This document shows positions 45,169-56,021 of a stretch of 64,000 bases of DNA, in pieces. Made by a program: the position numbers and the translations under genes. The notes under the pieces were generated by a model. That model did no database searches. It was not told the origin of the DNA and worked only from the letters and a program-made list of their open reading frames with translations. Each line of letters starts with the position of its first letter. The first letter of the stretch is position 1. The stretch comes from Rhododendron vialii (taxonomy: Eukaryota > Streptophyta > Magnoliopsida > Ericales > Ericaceae), in contig NC_080562.1 of NCBI RefSeq assembly GCF_030253575.1, positions 25,137,352-25,201,351 on the forward strand, read 5' to 3'.

Positions 45169-46975
45169 TGCTTCGTTTGCTCCGATGATAATGTGGAATA
45201 ATACCCCAAGCGTAGGGCTTAACACGTCGATTGAAGCATAATAAACCGAAAATCCGGGATCGTACCCAAGGGAATAATTATATGGCTTGATCGGATTTGT
45301 AGATGCAAGTAAGGGCTTTCGGCTTTAAGACAGCCAACTTTGTTTCACTTTAAACGGTGGAAATAAAAGGCTAAATTAAAAAAACGAATTAACTAGAGAA
45401 AAGATAGGCTAGGTCTAGGAATTATTAACACTCAAGACTCGAACTAAATCGCACTCTTCACCCAATTACACAATTTAAGATACTCGATTATAGTTCTCAA
45501 ATCGGAAGATAAAATGATTTGAGAACCAAGCTAGCTCTAGAATTCATTTGGCAAATACCTCGAGCGACAGAGCTCTAAGCATCATGTGTGGTGGGTAGGC
45601 GATGCTCCCACCTACACATGATCAAAGAGGTTAACACCTCGGTAATTTGACAAACAAACTCGAACCCCATATCAATTTTCAAATCAAAGTTTAAAGCTTT
45701 ATTGGGTGCAAAATGCAATTTTCACCCGAGCCATGAGGTGCTAATCACCCCATGACCTAACCCTTGAAACTACTCACTCATATCTAGAGAGATAAAAGCA
45801 AGCAAAAATCTACTCAACATAATTGAAAAGCAACACTAGAAGAAAATTAGAGATTAAGATAGATCGGGAGAAAATAAACAACTTTAATTAAAGCGATAAT
45901 ATCAAAAAGTAACAACTAAGTGCAGAAATTGAAATATTCAAAACTGAAAAATGAAGAACACTCAAGAACAATAAGAACAATTTGAATCTAGATCTAGATC
46001 TAAAATTAGGTAAGCAAATCTAATTCTTCTTGTTTTACAAAATTATGACATAAGCTTTTATACCTCTAAGATCCGCACCTGGAATATTCCCTAGATACTC
46101 TGAAAATTCGCCCTTAAGTCTCTCGGCATCGATGGCAACGGCTTTAGAGTGCTCTGCTAAGGGGCTCGGCATCGATATAAAACATTTCCTTCCATCGATG
46201 CCGAGATGGATAAGAGACTGGACCACTAAGGGGCTCGGCATCGATGTAACAAATGGAATCCCATCGATGCCGAGCTCAATAGCTCAGAATTCTGCCTTGG
46301 CTGCCTTCCTCTTGCTCGGGCAATGACAGGTTCTGCTCGGGCCAAAAATGCTTTCTGCTCGGGCAAATCAGGTTCTGCCTTGGCCATCCAGCTTCTGCAG
46401 CATCTTATTTTCATTCTCTAAACTTAAGTAAAGATTGCATTTTAAACCTTTCTTTTACCTTTTCTTTACTTTAATTTATTTAATGAAAATAAGGAAGTAC
46501 CCCCCATTTGGAAACAATGGCATTACCAGAATTTTAAGATTTCAATCCAATCAAAATATTGACCCCCAGCTTTTAGTGTAAAACAGAAAACAACACACTT
46601 TTCTATCGAATAAATGGCTCAAAACATGACCTTAATCTTTGAATAAAACCTTGCAATTTTGAAGTTGCTCTTAGAAAAATTCAAGAATCAATTACCGCCA
46701 TTTTTTATCTCGAAAATCGATATTTTTTCGAAAAGTGATTTTTCCATACTTAGACAGATTTTCAGGGGCCGACAGGGTCTTCATTGGTTCCTCGGGTACT
46801 TGGACGCACTCGGGCCATGGATGATGTCAAAATATGCTTTATTCACACGATTTACCTGAAAGCACTAAAAACATACCTTATGAGTAAACACAATTAAGAA
46901 GCAACTAATTAAGCGATGAAATTAACTAAAACAAGATACTAGCGCACCCTGCATTGCATTAACGGGTGCTTATCA
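45169..46975. mobile_element. Solo LTR (family A, copy 2) inside the Gypsy LTR
   Basis: Begins TGCTTCGTTTG and ends GGGTGCTTATCA, flanked by ATACC at 45164-45168 and 46976-46980. The uninterrupted left Gypsy LTR confirms the empty site. It shares AATACCCCAAGCGTAGGGCT and CCGAAAATCCGGGATCGTA-type sequence with copy 1 (292-9881). No primer-binding site or coding sequence inside. Confidence 0.85.
46122..46275. repeat. Palindromic module in solo LTR copy 2
   Basis: Five copies of CTCGGCATCGATG or its inverse CATCGATGCCGAG (about 46122, 46164, 46192, 46233, 46261) form facing pairs that can fold as hairpins. Followed by several TGCTCGGGC repeats to about 46395. Confidence 0.85.
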
Positions 46976-47201
46976 ATACCCACCCCAAATATTTCGGTAT
47001 TTCAATTACTTTTAATTGAATTATATGTTTTGGGGGTTAAAACCGTAAACAATAGAACTTGCGAGGGTCTTATAGGTGATTTGCGATTAAAACATAAGTT
47101 AACAATAGGTCTCGCTTGCACACGATAATCTTTATATAGGTTTACAAGTATCCTGGGGAGATATTTCTCCCCATTCTTCTCTCTTACGTGTATGTGTACG
47201 T

Positions 47202-47237
<36 letters not shown>

Positions 47238-49262
47238 GGTTGGAAAGAGGAGAAGAAAAAGCGAAGAAGAGAAAGAGGAGAAAAACCCTAGTTTGTTCTT
47301 CACAAAATTATTCAAGGTATCTAGAAAACTTGTTAATTTCTGATATTTTTACTAAGGATTCAATAGTTTGTCTATTGTATTGTGTTAAATGTTCAGAATT
47401 TTCTGAGAAATATGAAAAAAGATAAAAATCGCAAACCAAGCTGTAGTAGGATTCCTATTTTTGAGCAAACAGCTTACAGAGCTGCGTCTTTCATTAATGT
47501 TTTTATGGTTAAATGATTCTCTTGATTATGGGTCCTTTTGGGTTTGGAAGATCGATAAATTGGTGATGTTTTGGCTTTAGAATTACTAAAAAGTATTAAG
47601 TATTCGATTTTTTATGAATTTTCGAACATAAACTGTTCTGCTGGAAATTGTGTTGCTCTGCTCAAAATTTCTGAGTTCGGGGGTGATTTTGACTAGGTTT
47701 CTTTGTTGTGAAAAATCAAGGAAAAATCAGGGATGAACTTTGATGAGTGATAATGGTGTGTACCAAATTTGGGATTTATTAGATGTATATTCTAGGTTTG
47801 GCGGAATTTTCAAGTTGGTGTGATCCTGCTGGATTTTGTATTTGTGGCTCCGACATGTCTTGGGAAAAACAGTCATATCTTTTAGCTCGGGTATCGAGTT
47901 TGCGCACCGATTTTTGATTTGGAAACTAGACTCCTATGAATTTCTGAATATGTAGGGTTTGTGGCTTGTTTTGTTATAAGTTAAATCAATTTTTGGTTTG
48001 AAGTTGGTGGACGTGCAAAATCTGTAATCTTGGACAGTTGTGTAAGTAACTTCGGACAAGCATAACTTTATCATCCGGACACTATGTTGGGAAAATTTTA
48101 TATCAAAATTCATGTACCGGAAGTGCACTTTCTAACGTTGGTGGTCTCATGAACTAGTTCTAAACCTATTAAATGTTATGATCATTCTAAGACAGATTGG
48201 TTGTGGAATATGTTGTCTTTTTGGAGAATTGGGAAGTGTTTGAGTTTCACACTTATCGTGGGATACTTTTAGGTATGGACTTGGACATATTTGCATCCGT
48301 TAGACATTGTTTAGCTTCTTATTAGCTTTATAACATTGTGCCAAGTATTCGTTGAATTAGTAACTAATATGAGTTAACTGGTGGCTAGGTAAAGAGTCGG
48401 TCATTCGGGAGGTGCCGAAACCTTAGTTTGGCATACTTCGGTCGACACAAAGGTGAGTGTGTTTGATATGGTTATGTTTAATAAAGTATTACATGGTGGT
48501 GATTGTATATCATGCTAATTGGGATTTAGTTAATGATATGTATTTGTTGGGTGTTGATTGTACTCGCTAAAGGATTGTGGAGTGAGTCACACCATATTGT
48601 GGGCCATGCCGTCTAATTAACGGTGAATGGGAGTGTGGTGTGCGGGACACAATACCTTGGATACATGGGATGTGGCAGACGTGCCACTGTATGTTGGTGT
48701 TTACACATGTGGTTATACGATTGAGTACTTATGTTGAGTTTTGTGTGGTTTACATTCAAGTGAGATATTCCTTCGAACTCTGTGGTATTTTATTGAATGT
48801 ATTCTATATCTCACACACTCTGGTTTTTCTTTTTGGATTGCCAGGTCACAGGTGGTCGTAGAGTTGGTCCACTACCGGTCGGCATTTTGGGGACACTTGG
48901 ATTAGTATCGAGTGTTGATATTTTTGGGTCGAGTTGGTTGTAATGGGTCAAACTCTAAGTTTTGTTAAACTCATTTTGTAACTAAGATTGTCAAGTACTT
49001 TATGATTTCAAGTTTTTAATTATGTGGGAAACTCTGTTAATGTTTTAATTACTTATGTTGGGATAAGAGGCAGCAACTTATGTATTATGTAAGTTTGTAA
49101 AATTGTTGACACATTGTTTATGTTAAAGTTAAGTCTTCCGTTGGGGTTTTACTCTGTTATGTGCATGGTTTATCATTTAGATTTTGTTCTTTGGTGTGGA
49201 ATGCCACGTGGTCGTGTCGGTTCGGGCCCACTTCGGGTGTCATTCCGGGACGAGGTATGACA

Positions 49263-49679
49263 ACAGCCCTCGTTGCCGCCTTTTCTGGACATGCCGGTGA
49301 TAGCTTGTTCTCCAGCACCCCCCATTCCTCTGTGGTGTTATGTACTGGTTGCTTTGCCATCGCCGGGGGACTCATTGTCGATGCTACATCGCTTGTTCGT
49401 GAGTACCTTTGGTCATATTTGCATCAGCGTGATTATTTTTGGGGCGATCTACGTTGTGTATTTGGCTTTTTGCTGACGTTGGCGTGATCCATCACCTTGC
49501 CAGCCCCCAGGTTCCAGAGGCCCGCTGTCCCACCCTCACTCCGTGTCCAGCTCGTCCAGCTCTGAAGGCCAGACACCAGACCAGTCACCTCCGTCGACAC
49601 CACTACATTACCCCTTCAACATTGGTACTGATCCTGGTTTGGGTGATTTCATCCCCAGTGGCTTTGGCTTTGGGTTTTG
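49263..49679 (+). pseudogene. 3' part of the proline-rich / membrane protein gene
   Basis: Immediately after the Gypsy LTR one frame reads LPPFLDMPVIACSPAPPIPL, then MLHRLFVSTFGHICISVIIF with a hydrophobic span (about 21 residues) and a TGA stop. The same frame stays open for about 65 more codons of Ser/Pro-rich tail (SEGQTPDQSPPSTPLHYPFN) ending at a second stop after GFGFGF. It matches the end of the gene at 29930-30357. The 5' part with the signal peptide is missing. Function unknown. Confidence 0.55.
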
Positions 49680-50477
49680 ATCAGGAAATGAAAAAGTCAT
49701 CTATTTTTCATGTTAACAATGAATTTAATTTGTAGTTTTTGTGACTTTGGGGTTTTTTTTTCCTTTTTCCCCCGGAGTTGGTCATCCACCGGTAATTAGA
49801 AGGAGAGAGGGAGAGAGATGCAAGTAGAGAGTGGGGATGTTATGTCAATTACATGTGTCAATAAGGAACTTAACCTCTCATCTTTTCCCTAATCTTATGT
49901 TACCAATGTAAGGAACACTTTGACATACATTTCCGCAAACAATTTCACATGGGATGGAATCTCAATTAAATGATAAAAAAAAATGTCAATTTATATTGGA
50001 GTCCTGCAAAAACATGAGATATTCCATCCCTTTCATACATCGATTTGTTTTCGTCCAATTTTATAGTTAGCTAGTTGTTCAGTGGGTTTCCGTTGATGAA
50101 CTCTCTCATTTAGTTGACTGGGCTTGAAAATTACAGAGTAGCTAAATTATAAATGTCACGTCCTCGATTTTTAACATAAATAAAAATCCTCACATTTATT
50201 TACATAATACCCCAAAGAGTTTATTTCCCATTCACCGAACCTAAGTTTCAAAAATTACAGTTTAAGGCACCACTGCCAGATATCACATAGTAATAAGTTG
50301 GAAAGGAGAATTAAGTGTTTATAGATACTCATCGTCTATTAGTTTACATTACATACCCAAAATATGATGTACCAAGATGCCAATGCCACTCTACTAAATC
50401 GGCTTTCAAAAAGAATGCACTTGTATGCATGCACACCACTTCATGCTATTGCTTCGCAATCGCATGCACCTGAAAAT
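49680..50477. other. Intergenic, nothing recognised
   Basis: No gene or repeat border supported. Confidence 0.5.
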
Positions 50478-51255
50478 CACTACAAAAAAATCATTCTATA
50501 ACAACGATCGAAAGCGTTGCCAAAAAATTCAAAAACCATTGGTAGAGACCCATTTAGGATATACCAACGGTTGGAGAACCGTCGGTCAAACCAATGCAAT
50601 ATATCCGTTGCTATAGAGGTATAGCAACGGTTTTGACAAGCGTTGGTATAGATTTTTTTTACCAACGGTTTCATTAGCAACTCTTATAACCGTTGCTAAA
50701 GGCAATTTTCATTTTTTTAAAAACCAACCACTGTGTGACGTAAGCCTCCACGTGGCAGCCACATGTTGCCCGCATGGCGCTGACGTGGCACCCACGTGAC
50801 AGCCTACATGGCACCCGCGTGGCAGCGCGAAATATTCTTGCTCCTCCTGAGAATCGAACCTCCGACCTCGTGTGTGCACGCGCATGCGCGAACCAACTTT
50901 GCTAGCCCATAACTTGTGAAAAATCATACACTTTTTAATATTTATACTATACTAACCGGATTTTTTTAATCCTTTTTTTTTAAATCCGGTTTCTACTAAC
51001 GGTTAATGAAAACCGATGCTATAGTCCAGTTTATAGTAACGGTTATTGGAAACCGTTGCTATAGTCCAGTTTTTAGTAACGGTTAATGAAAACCATTGCT
51101 TTAGTGTTGTAATCTACTAACGGTCACATGAAAACTGTTGCTATAGTCCTCTTTCTAGTAACGTTTTATAAACCGTTACTATACACCATCTATACTGACG
51201 GTTTTTTCAACCGTTGCGAAAAAAACCGTTGGGAGATCCTAAATTTCTTGTAGTG
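50478..51255. mobile_element. Non-autonomous CACTA (En/Spm) transposon
   Basis: Ends CACTACAAAAAAATC and TTTCTTGTAGTG are the classic CACTA inverted termini, with a 3-bp duplication AAT (50475-50477 and 51256-51258). Subterminal copies of AACCGTTGCTATAG and its inverse occur at least ten times on the two sides, the expected transposase-binding pattern. There is no transposase in 778 bp. The middle (50720-50830) repeats CACGTGGCA-type words. Confidence 0.9.
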
Positions 51256-51646
51256 AATAAAAGGTTGAACTACACTAGCCCAGTAGATAAATTTACACAA
51301 CTATTATATGCAAATGGGATGACAGGTAGAATGAATAACGGAAGTAGGTACGGTATCTCAAACGTGAAACAAAACATGACTGGTAATTATTCAATCGTCG
51401 ATTACGGAGTTTAAGTACAATGACCATGCTCTAAGATTTTAGTCTAACCACGAAGATTTGCCATCCATACGACTTACTCACCAATTCCCTAACTCCTTAT
51501 CCTATTCCGCATAACCTATCCGATATCTTTTCAATCTTGCATTTGCGATATTGCGTAAGATTTAATTTGAATGTAAAGAATAAAGAATTTCCCCTGAGGT
51601 TGTGATTTCAAAATGAGGGGAGAAGGGGATCATCAAGAACACATGC

Positions 51647-52953
51647 TCACTGCAGAAACCTTGGACGTTTGCATTCAGGGGGAAGTCCTTGACTAAACCG
51701 TTTGATGTCGGTGCAGTAATCGTAAACCATAAAATGCTTCTGCACCCGGCGCAGTTTTTTCCGGGCTTCGTTGTCCAATTCTTCGGTTTGCCATGCTTGA
51801 GTAGTACTTGTACTTAGTGAATTGGTAGACTCAGAAGTACCACGTGAAGATGATCCAGATGAGTCTATGCAAGCATTTGCATAGAATTTCCTATAGGAAG
51901 CAGTGAAAGGAGCTTCCGTCCAATTGGTCTTCACTCTCCCACCTTCTGTTGCCCACGCATCTGCATTCCAGATCGTCGAGTACACTGCCATCGCTTGGCT
52001 ATTTGGGAATGGAACCCCGATCGCTTCGTTGTTGTTGAATAACCTTATTGGAATATCATCCACCATGAGACTGGATTTACAAGAATCGATCCCAGAAGTA
52101 TTAGAAAGCAGTTAAGAAGCTAACGCAATTGGAAACGAAAAAATCAATCTGGGATGAAATGGCAAATATCTGAGGAGATTGAAGATCAAAAGCTGGTCGA
52201 GAAACTAAAGTAGAATTTTTAAAAGCTTATAGACGCCACATTGTTCTGCATAAAACAATTTCAGTAACATTGCACATGTGAGAGCTGAGGATAGATATGT
52301 TACATGATGCGTTGAGAATTCCAAACGACGGTGTACTTGTGGAAGGATGTCGTGGGATCGAACCAGAGATAAAACTGTTGTTCCCGGTCGCCTTGGCCTT
52401 TGGCGAAGATATTTGTATGAAGTAGATATGGTTGTCCGGTCAGATTGCCTAAAAATTCAAAGTCAATCTCATCGTGTCTTCGTTCGTGAGAGGATAACTG
52501 GATAGAAGTAAGAGAGTCATATTTAGTTAATAGCACCATATAATTCTCGGGGAAGAAAAAACCAAATTTAAGATATATAGGTCTTTTCTGTCAACATATT
52601 TTGTGCGTATAATAACGTCGAAAAAAAAAGGGAAACTGAATTGTGATAGGCTGATAGTAGGGTTAAAATACGGGGCTTACATAGAAAGTGGTGACAGTGC
52701 CAGCTGAATTGCCAGGGACAAGCTTGATATGCATTTCGAACTTACCGAACAGATACTTACTTTTGGAACGGAAGCCCGAGCCAGAGCAGTTATCTAATGA
52801 CAACTTGATCATGTTGCCTCCATCGAGTATCTTAGCAAGGTTTTTGCCGAAAAAGATTTCAACATCGTGGTGGAAGTTATCAGCTGAGGCAGCCATTAGA
52901 CTGGTCATGGACATTAGACCCAAAAGGAATACAGAGGAGGAAAGGGAGGACAT
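51647..52953 (-). CDS. XTH: Xyloglucan endotransglucosylase/hydrolase, copy 3 (three exons)
   Basis: Exons on the minus strand: 52953-52681, 52497-52304, 52070-51647; exon 2 is 194 bp as in the other copies; 296 residues. The N-terminal signal peptide ends near SMTSLMAAS. The GH16 active site is [11 protein letters not shown], followed by the glycosylation site NLTG. It is closer to typical XTHs than copies 1 and 2: [51 protein letters not shown]. The C-terminal domain is longer and Ser/Thr-rich before [16 protein letters not shown], with the shared PRFLQ end. About 24 kb and the whole retrotransposon block separate it from copy 2. A TATA-like ATATATACAA lies at about 52991-53000. Confidence 0.9.
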
Positions 52954-52974
52954 TTTAGTGATAGAGATCTAGAA

Positions 52975-55157
52975 GACAGAGAGGCCAGATTGTATATATG
53001 TGCGTTTGATGGGTTGAAAGTTGGGGTTTTGAGGACGGGATTGGAGTAGAAAAGAAGTTTAAAGGGGAAAGTTGGAGTAGAAAAGAAGTTTACACGTTGT
53101 GTGTAGCTTCAATTGGTAGTCCAGCTAGTTAGCCTTCCCGGTGTGCACATATATGTTGAAACTGTTAACTCACATTTATGTTTCACAATTTGCATGTGGA
53201 AGCGGGCCGGGGTGAAACAGTGGAAATATAATTCAAGAACATCTTAAACTACTAAAATTTGAGAGATTAGGGTTTGAAAACTAGCGAAAATTGAGACGAA
53301 GGAAGAGGGTCGTCTACTCATTGATCTTACTGGAAAAATATGTAATTACTAAAGGTGCCAAATATGTGGCACCCTGCAGGCTGCACATACACCAATTTCA
53401 GTACTTAATCAGACTCGGTTAGTATGTTTCCTTGGGTCATGTTGAATTGTCAAGTGAAGTAACCACGAAGTGTTATTGTTTGGAAATTGATGTATAATAT
53501 GGGATTTTTTTTTTATTGTTTCTTACATGAGTTTGCGGTAACAGCATGTGTTCATACATGAGGCGTACCGTGTCCTATCAATAATGCATGTAATCCGCCG
53601 TGACACATAAAAATTCACATAAGAATTAATACGAACACAGCTAAGTTATATGAAAATATGAAAAAGTGGGAGTAGATATGCGAAAATTACTGGGGAGTCC
53701 AGGGGTGAAAAACCAGGGTTCCCTAATAATTTTTAAAAAATCCTAACAGTATGAATGCGAATCACTAATTAATACTATCAATAAAAAATTACGTTAGCAA
53801 TCAATCATATAACGCAGAGATATACGCGGAAAATCCTAAAATGGGTAAAAATCACGGGAATGAATCAAATCACTATAATCATTGTGCAGTTACAGATGTA
53901 CCTATCCAAACGTAGTAAATCCTCACAACGTTTTAAGTACTACCTGCCGAGTCGCACGTTCACCGCACCAAATAATCTTGATTGCCAATGGCCTTGAGCC
54001 CACAAGCCTTCCGAACACATAACGAAAATCTCCTTTGGAATAGCGAACAAAACGTTGCTTTAATGTTATCACCTCCACCCGCCGCATATATATAACCTTG
54101 TATATAGTCTGTAGTCCCCTCTATTTTTCTTGCTGTGCCTTTTTCTTTTATACGGCTGCACTTTTTTTAACCTAGGCACAGGAACTAACAAGTCCATATA
54201 TAGATATCTTTGTCACGCTGCTTTTCTTTTAAAATAACAGGAGGCTAGGTGCCGATTGATAAAGAGCCGGATTGATCCGTCCATCGATCCATCTTTGCTA
54301 AAATTCGTCTCGTTGAAGCAGACTTTCTTTTCATCCAAAACGCTCTCTCTCAATTACAAAATAATAATGATTCCTTCTACTCTAATCTTATACAGACTCA
54401 CTAGCCTATAAAAAGTAACAAAATTATAACTCGATATAAAATATGTGTTTTGTTGTACGAAATTATCAATACAATTAAGACTACAGAATTTGGTCCTTAT
54501 AAGAAGCACCCAACACCTCCATAACAACACATGTAGAGGTGACAAATGGATCGTGTTGTCTCGTGTAAGCAAATTAATTACTTCTGTACCTAGCTAACAT
54601 ATTTCGTGCCTTGTCGTATCGTGCTACGGCATTAAAATATTCTAGATCAGTCTGATAGTTAAACAAGATACAATCTGTGTCGTGTCAGATTTCAAGTCGA
54701 GAGGTCCAAGTAAGGAAAGTGACCTTTTTCTCTGATGGTTTTTGAAAATTAAATTTGATTCCTCCAAGTTTTGTAGAATGTTTTAACAGATTCTACACCT
54801 AGCTATAAGTCTGTTGAGAGCAAATATTTCAATCAACATATGTACTGCAAATATTTTTTTTATAACCAAGTATCCGGATCAACTTACGTGCATCTCCACT
54901 AAATCTATCTTTCACTAGTGAGGGCTCTACTTGAAGCCGAAACAAATGTTCCATATGAACTGCCCTCAAATGAATTGATAACATCTTAGCGGTTTTGAAC
55001 CAGAAACTTTAGAATCGAGCAAACTTCTAAGTCCCTAAAATTGACCACTAGGCCAAACCATTGGTGTTTCAATCTATACACATTAGCTATGCATAAATCT
55101 AATATACTTCAGCTAGCTTAGGGCAAGTCGGTTTAATTTTACCCTACTTTTACGGGA
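52975..55157. other. Intergenic, nothing recognised
   Basis: 53040-53120 contains GAAGTTTACACGTTGTGTG, similar to the upstream flanks of copies 1 and 2. The rest is AT-rich with no supported feature. Confidence 0.5.
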
Positions 55158-55716
55158 ATTTAGAGGCAGGTCCTATAGATGTGATCCTTCCCTCATGGGG
55201 TCAGAAGCGGGGGGCTGCTGCCCAAGGGGCAGCAACGCACTGTTGTGCCTCGTTTGTGGGCCCACCCCGGTCTCGCTTCGATGATCAGAAACTTTCACTT
55301 TGTAGAGCTCGTCGAGTAGAACAACTATGCAAAAAATCAGCTTAATTGGATATCATTAAATGCCTGATCGAAACCTTTTTACCTTGAAAAGAATGGATCC
55401 GAAATACTGGATCAAATCCATTGTAACCCATTTCTTTTTACCTTGAAAAGAATGGATCCTAAATACTGGATCAAATCCATTGTAACCCATTGACCGAGAG
55501 TTATATGGGCTCCGATCAGACACTTAATGATATCAAATTAAGCTGATTTTTTGCATAGTTGTTCTACTCAACAATCTCTACAAAATGAACGCTTTCGATT
55601 ATCGGAGCGAGACCGGGGTGGGCCCACAAACAGAGCACAGCAGCACAACCCCCCGCCCCGCTTCCCATGGGGTCCTGGCGCATTAAGATCACAAAATCAA
55701 TACAGCACGGGGTCCT
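55158..55716. mobile_element. Long inverted-repeat element
   Basis: A left arm with GTTTGTGGGCCCACCCCGGT, then TAGAACAACTATGCAAAAAA and TCAGCTTAATTGGATATCAT, is inverted on the right (GATATCAAATTAAGCTGATT, then GAGACCGGGGTGGGCCCAC). Arms are roughly 200 bp. The centre has a duplicated block (ACCTTGAAAAGAATGGATCC at about 55381 and 55440). No TSD seen, so the borders are approximate. Confidence 0.7.
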
Positions 55717-55788
55717 CCCCCATTGTTGATTGTGAATTTAAATGAAAATTAACACTATTAATTGTTAATTTAATATTGTTAGTTATTA

Positions 55789-56019
55789 CTCTCTCCGTCT
55801 CAATTTATGTGTCCACTACAGTTCTACGTGTCATTTTCAATTGCTTATATCTCTCAATGTTTGTTAAAAATATGCAATATGAATTTTATTTGATAGATCT
55901 CATATATTTCTATAAAACAATGATTTTAAAGACATAGAACATAATATATGTTGAGAGATATAAGCCATTGAAAATAGCAAGCAGAACCATAATGGACACT
56001 TAAATTGAGACGCATGGAG
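55789..56019. mobile_element. Stowaway-type MITE 1
   Basis: Starts CTCTCTCCGTCTCAATTTAT and ends ATTGAGACGCATGGAG, flanked by TA dinucleotides. Tc1/Mariner-derived, 231 bp. Confidence 0.85.
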
Positions 56020-56021
56020 TA

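Larger units (their letters stand above)
45160..49262 (+). repeat. Gypsy LTR, right arm, interrupted
   Basis: Begins TGTAATACC after the purine tract AAGGGGGGGAGAG and ends GTATGACA. Removing the 1807-bp insertion and one 5-bp TSD leaves 2291 bp, matching the left LTR in reverse. A GA microsatellite at 47203-47235 is longer than the matching CT tract on the left. Host-like sequence follows directly. Confidence 0.9.

Noticed and set aside
49161-49487. 108-codon open frame crossing the Gypsy LTR end
   Set aside because: It starts inside the LTR and continues into host sequence in a different frame from the Pro-rich/membrane homology, so it is chance.
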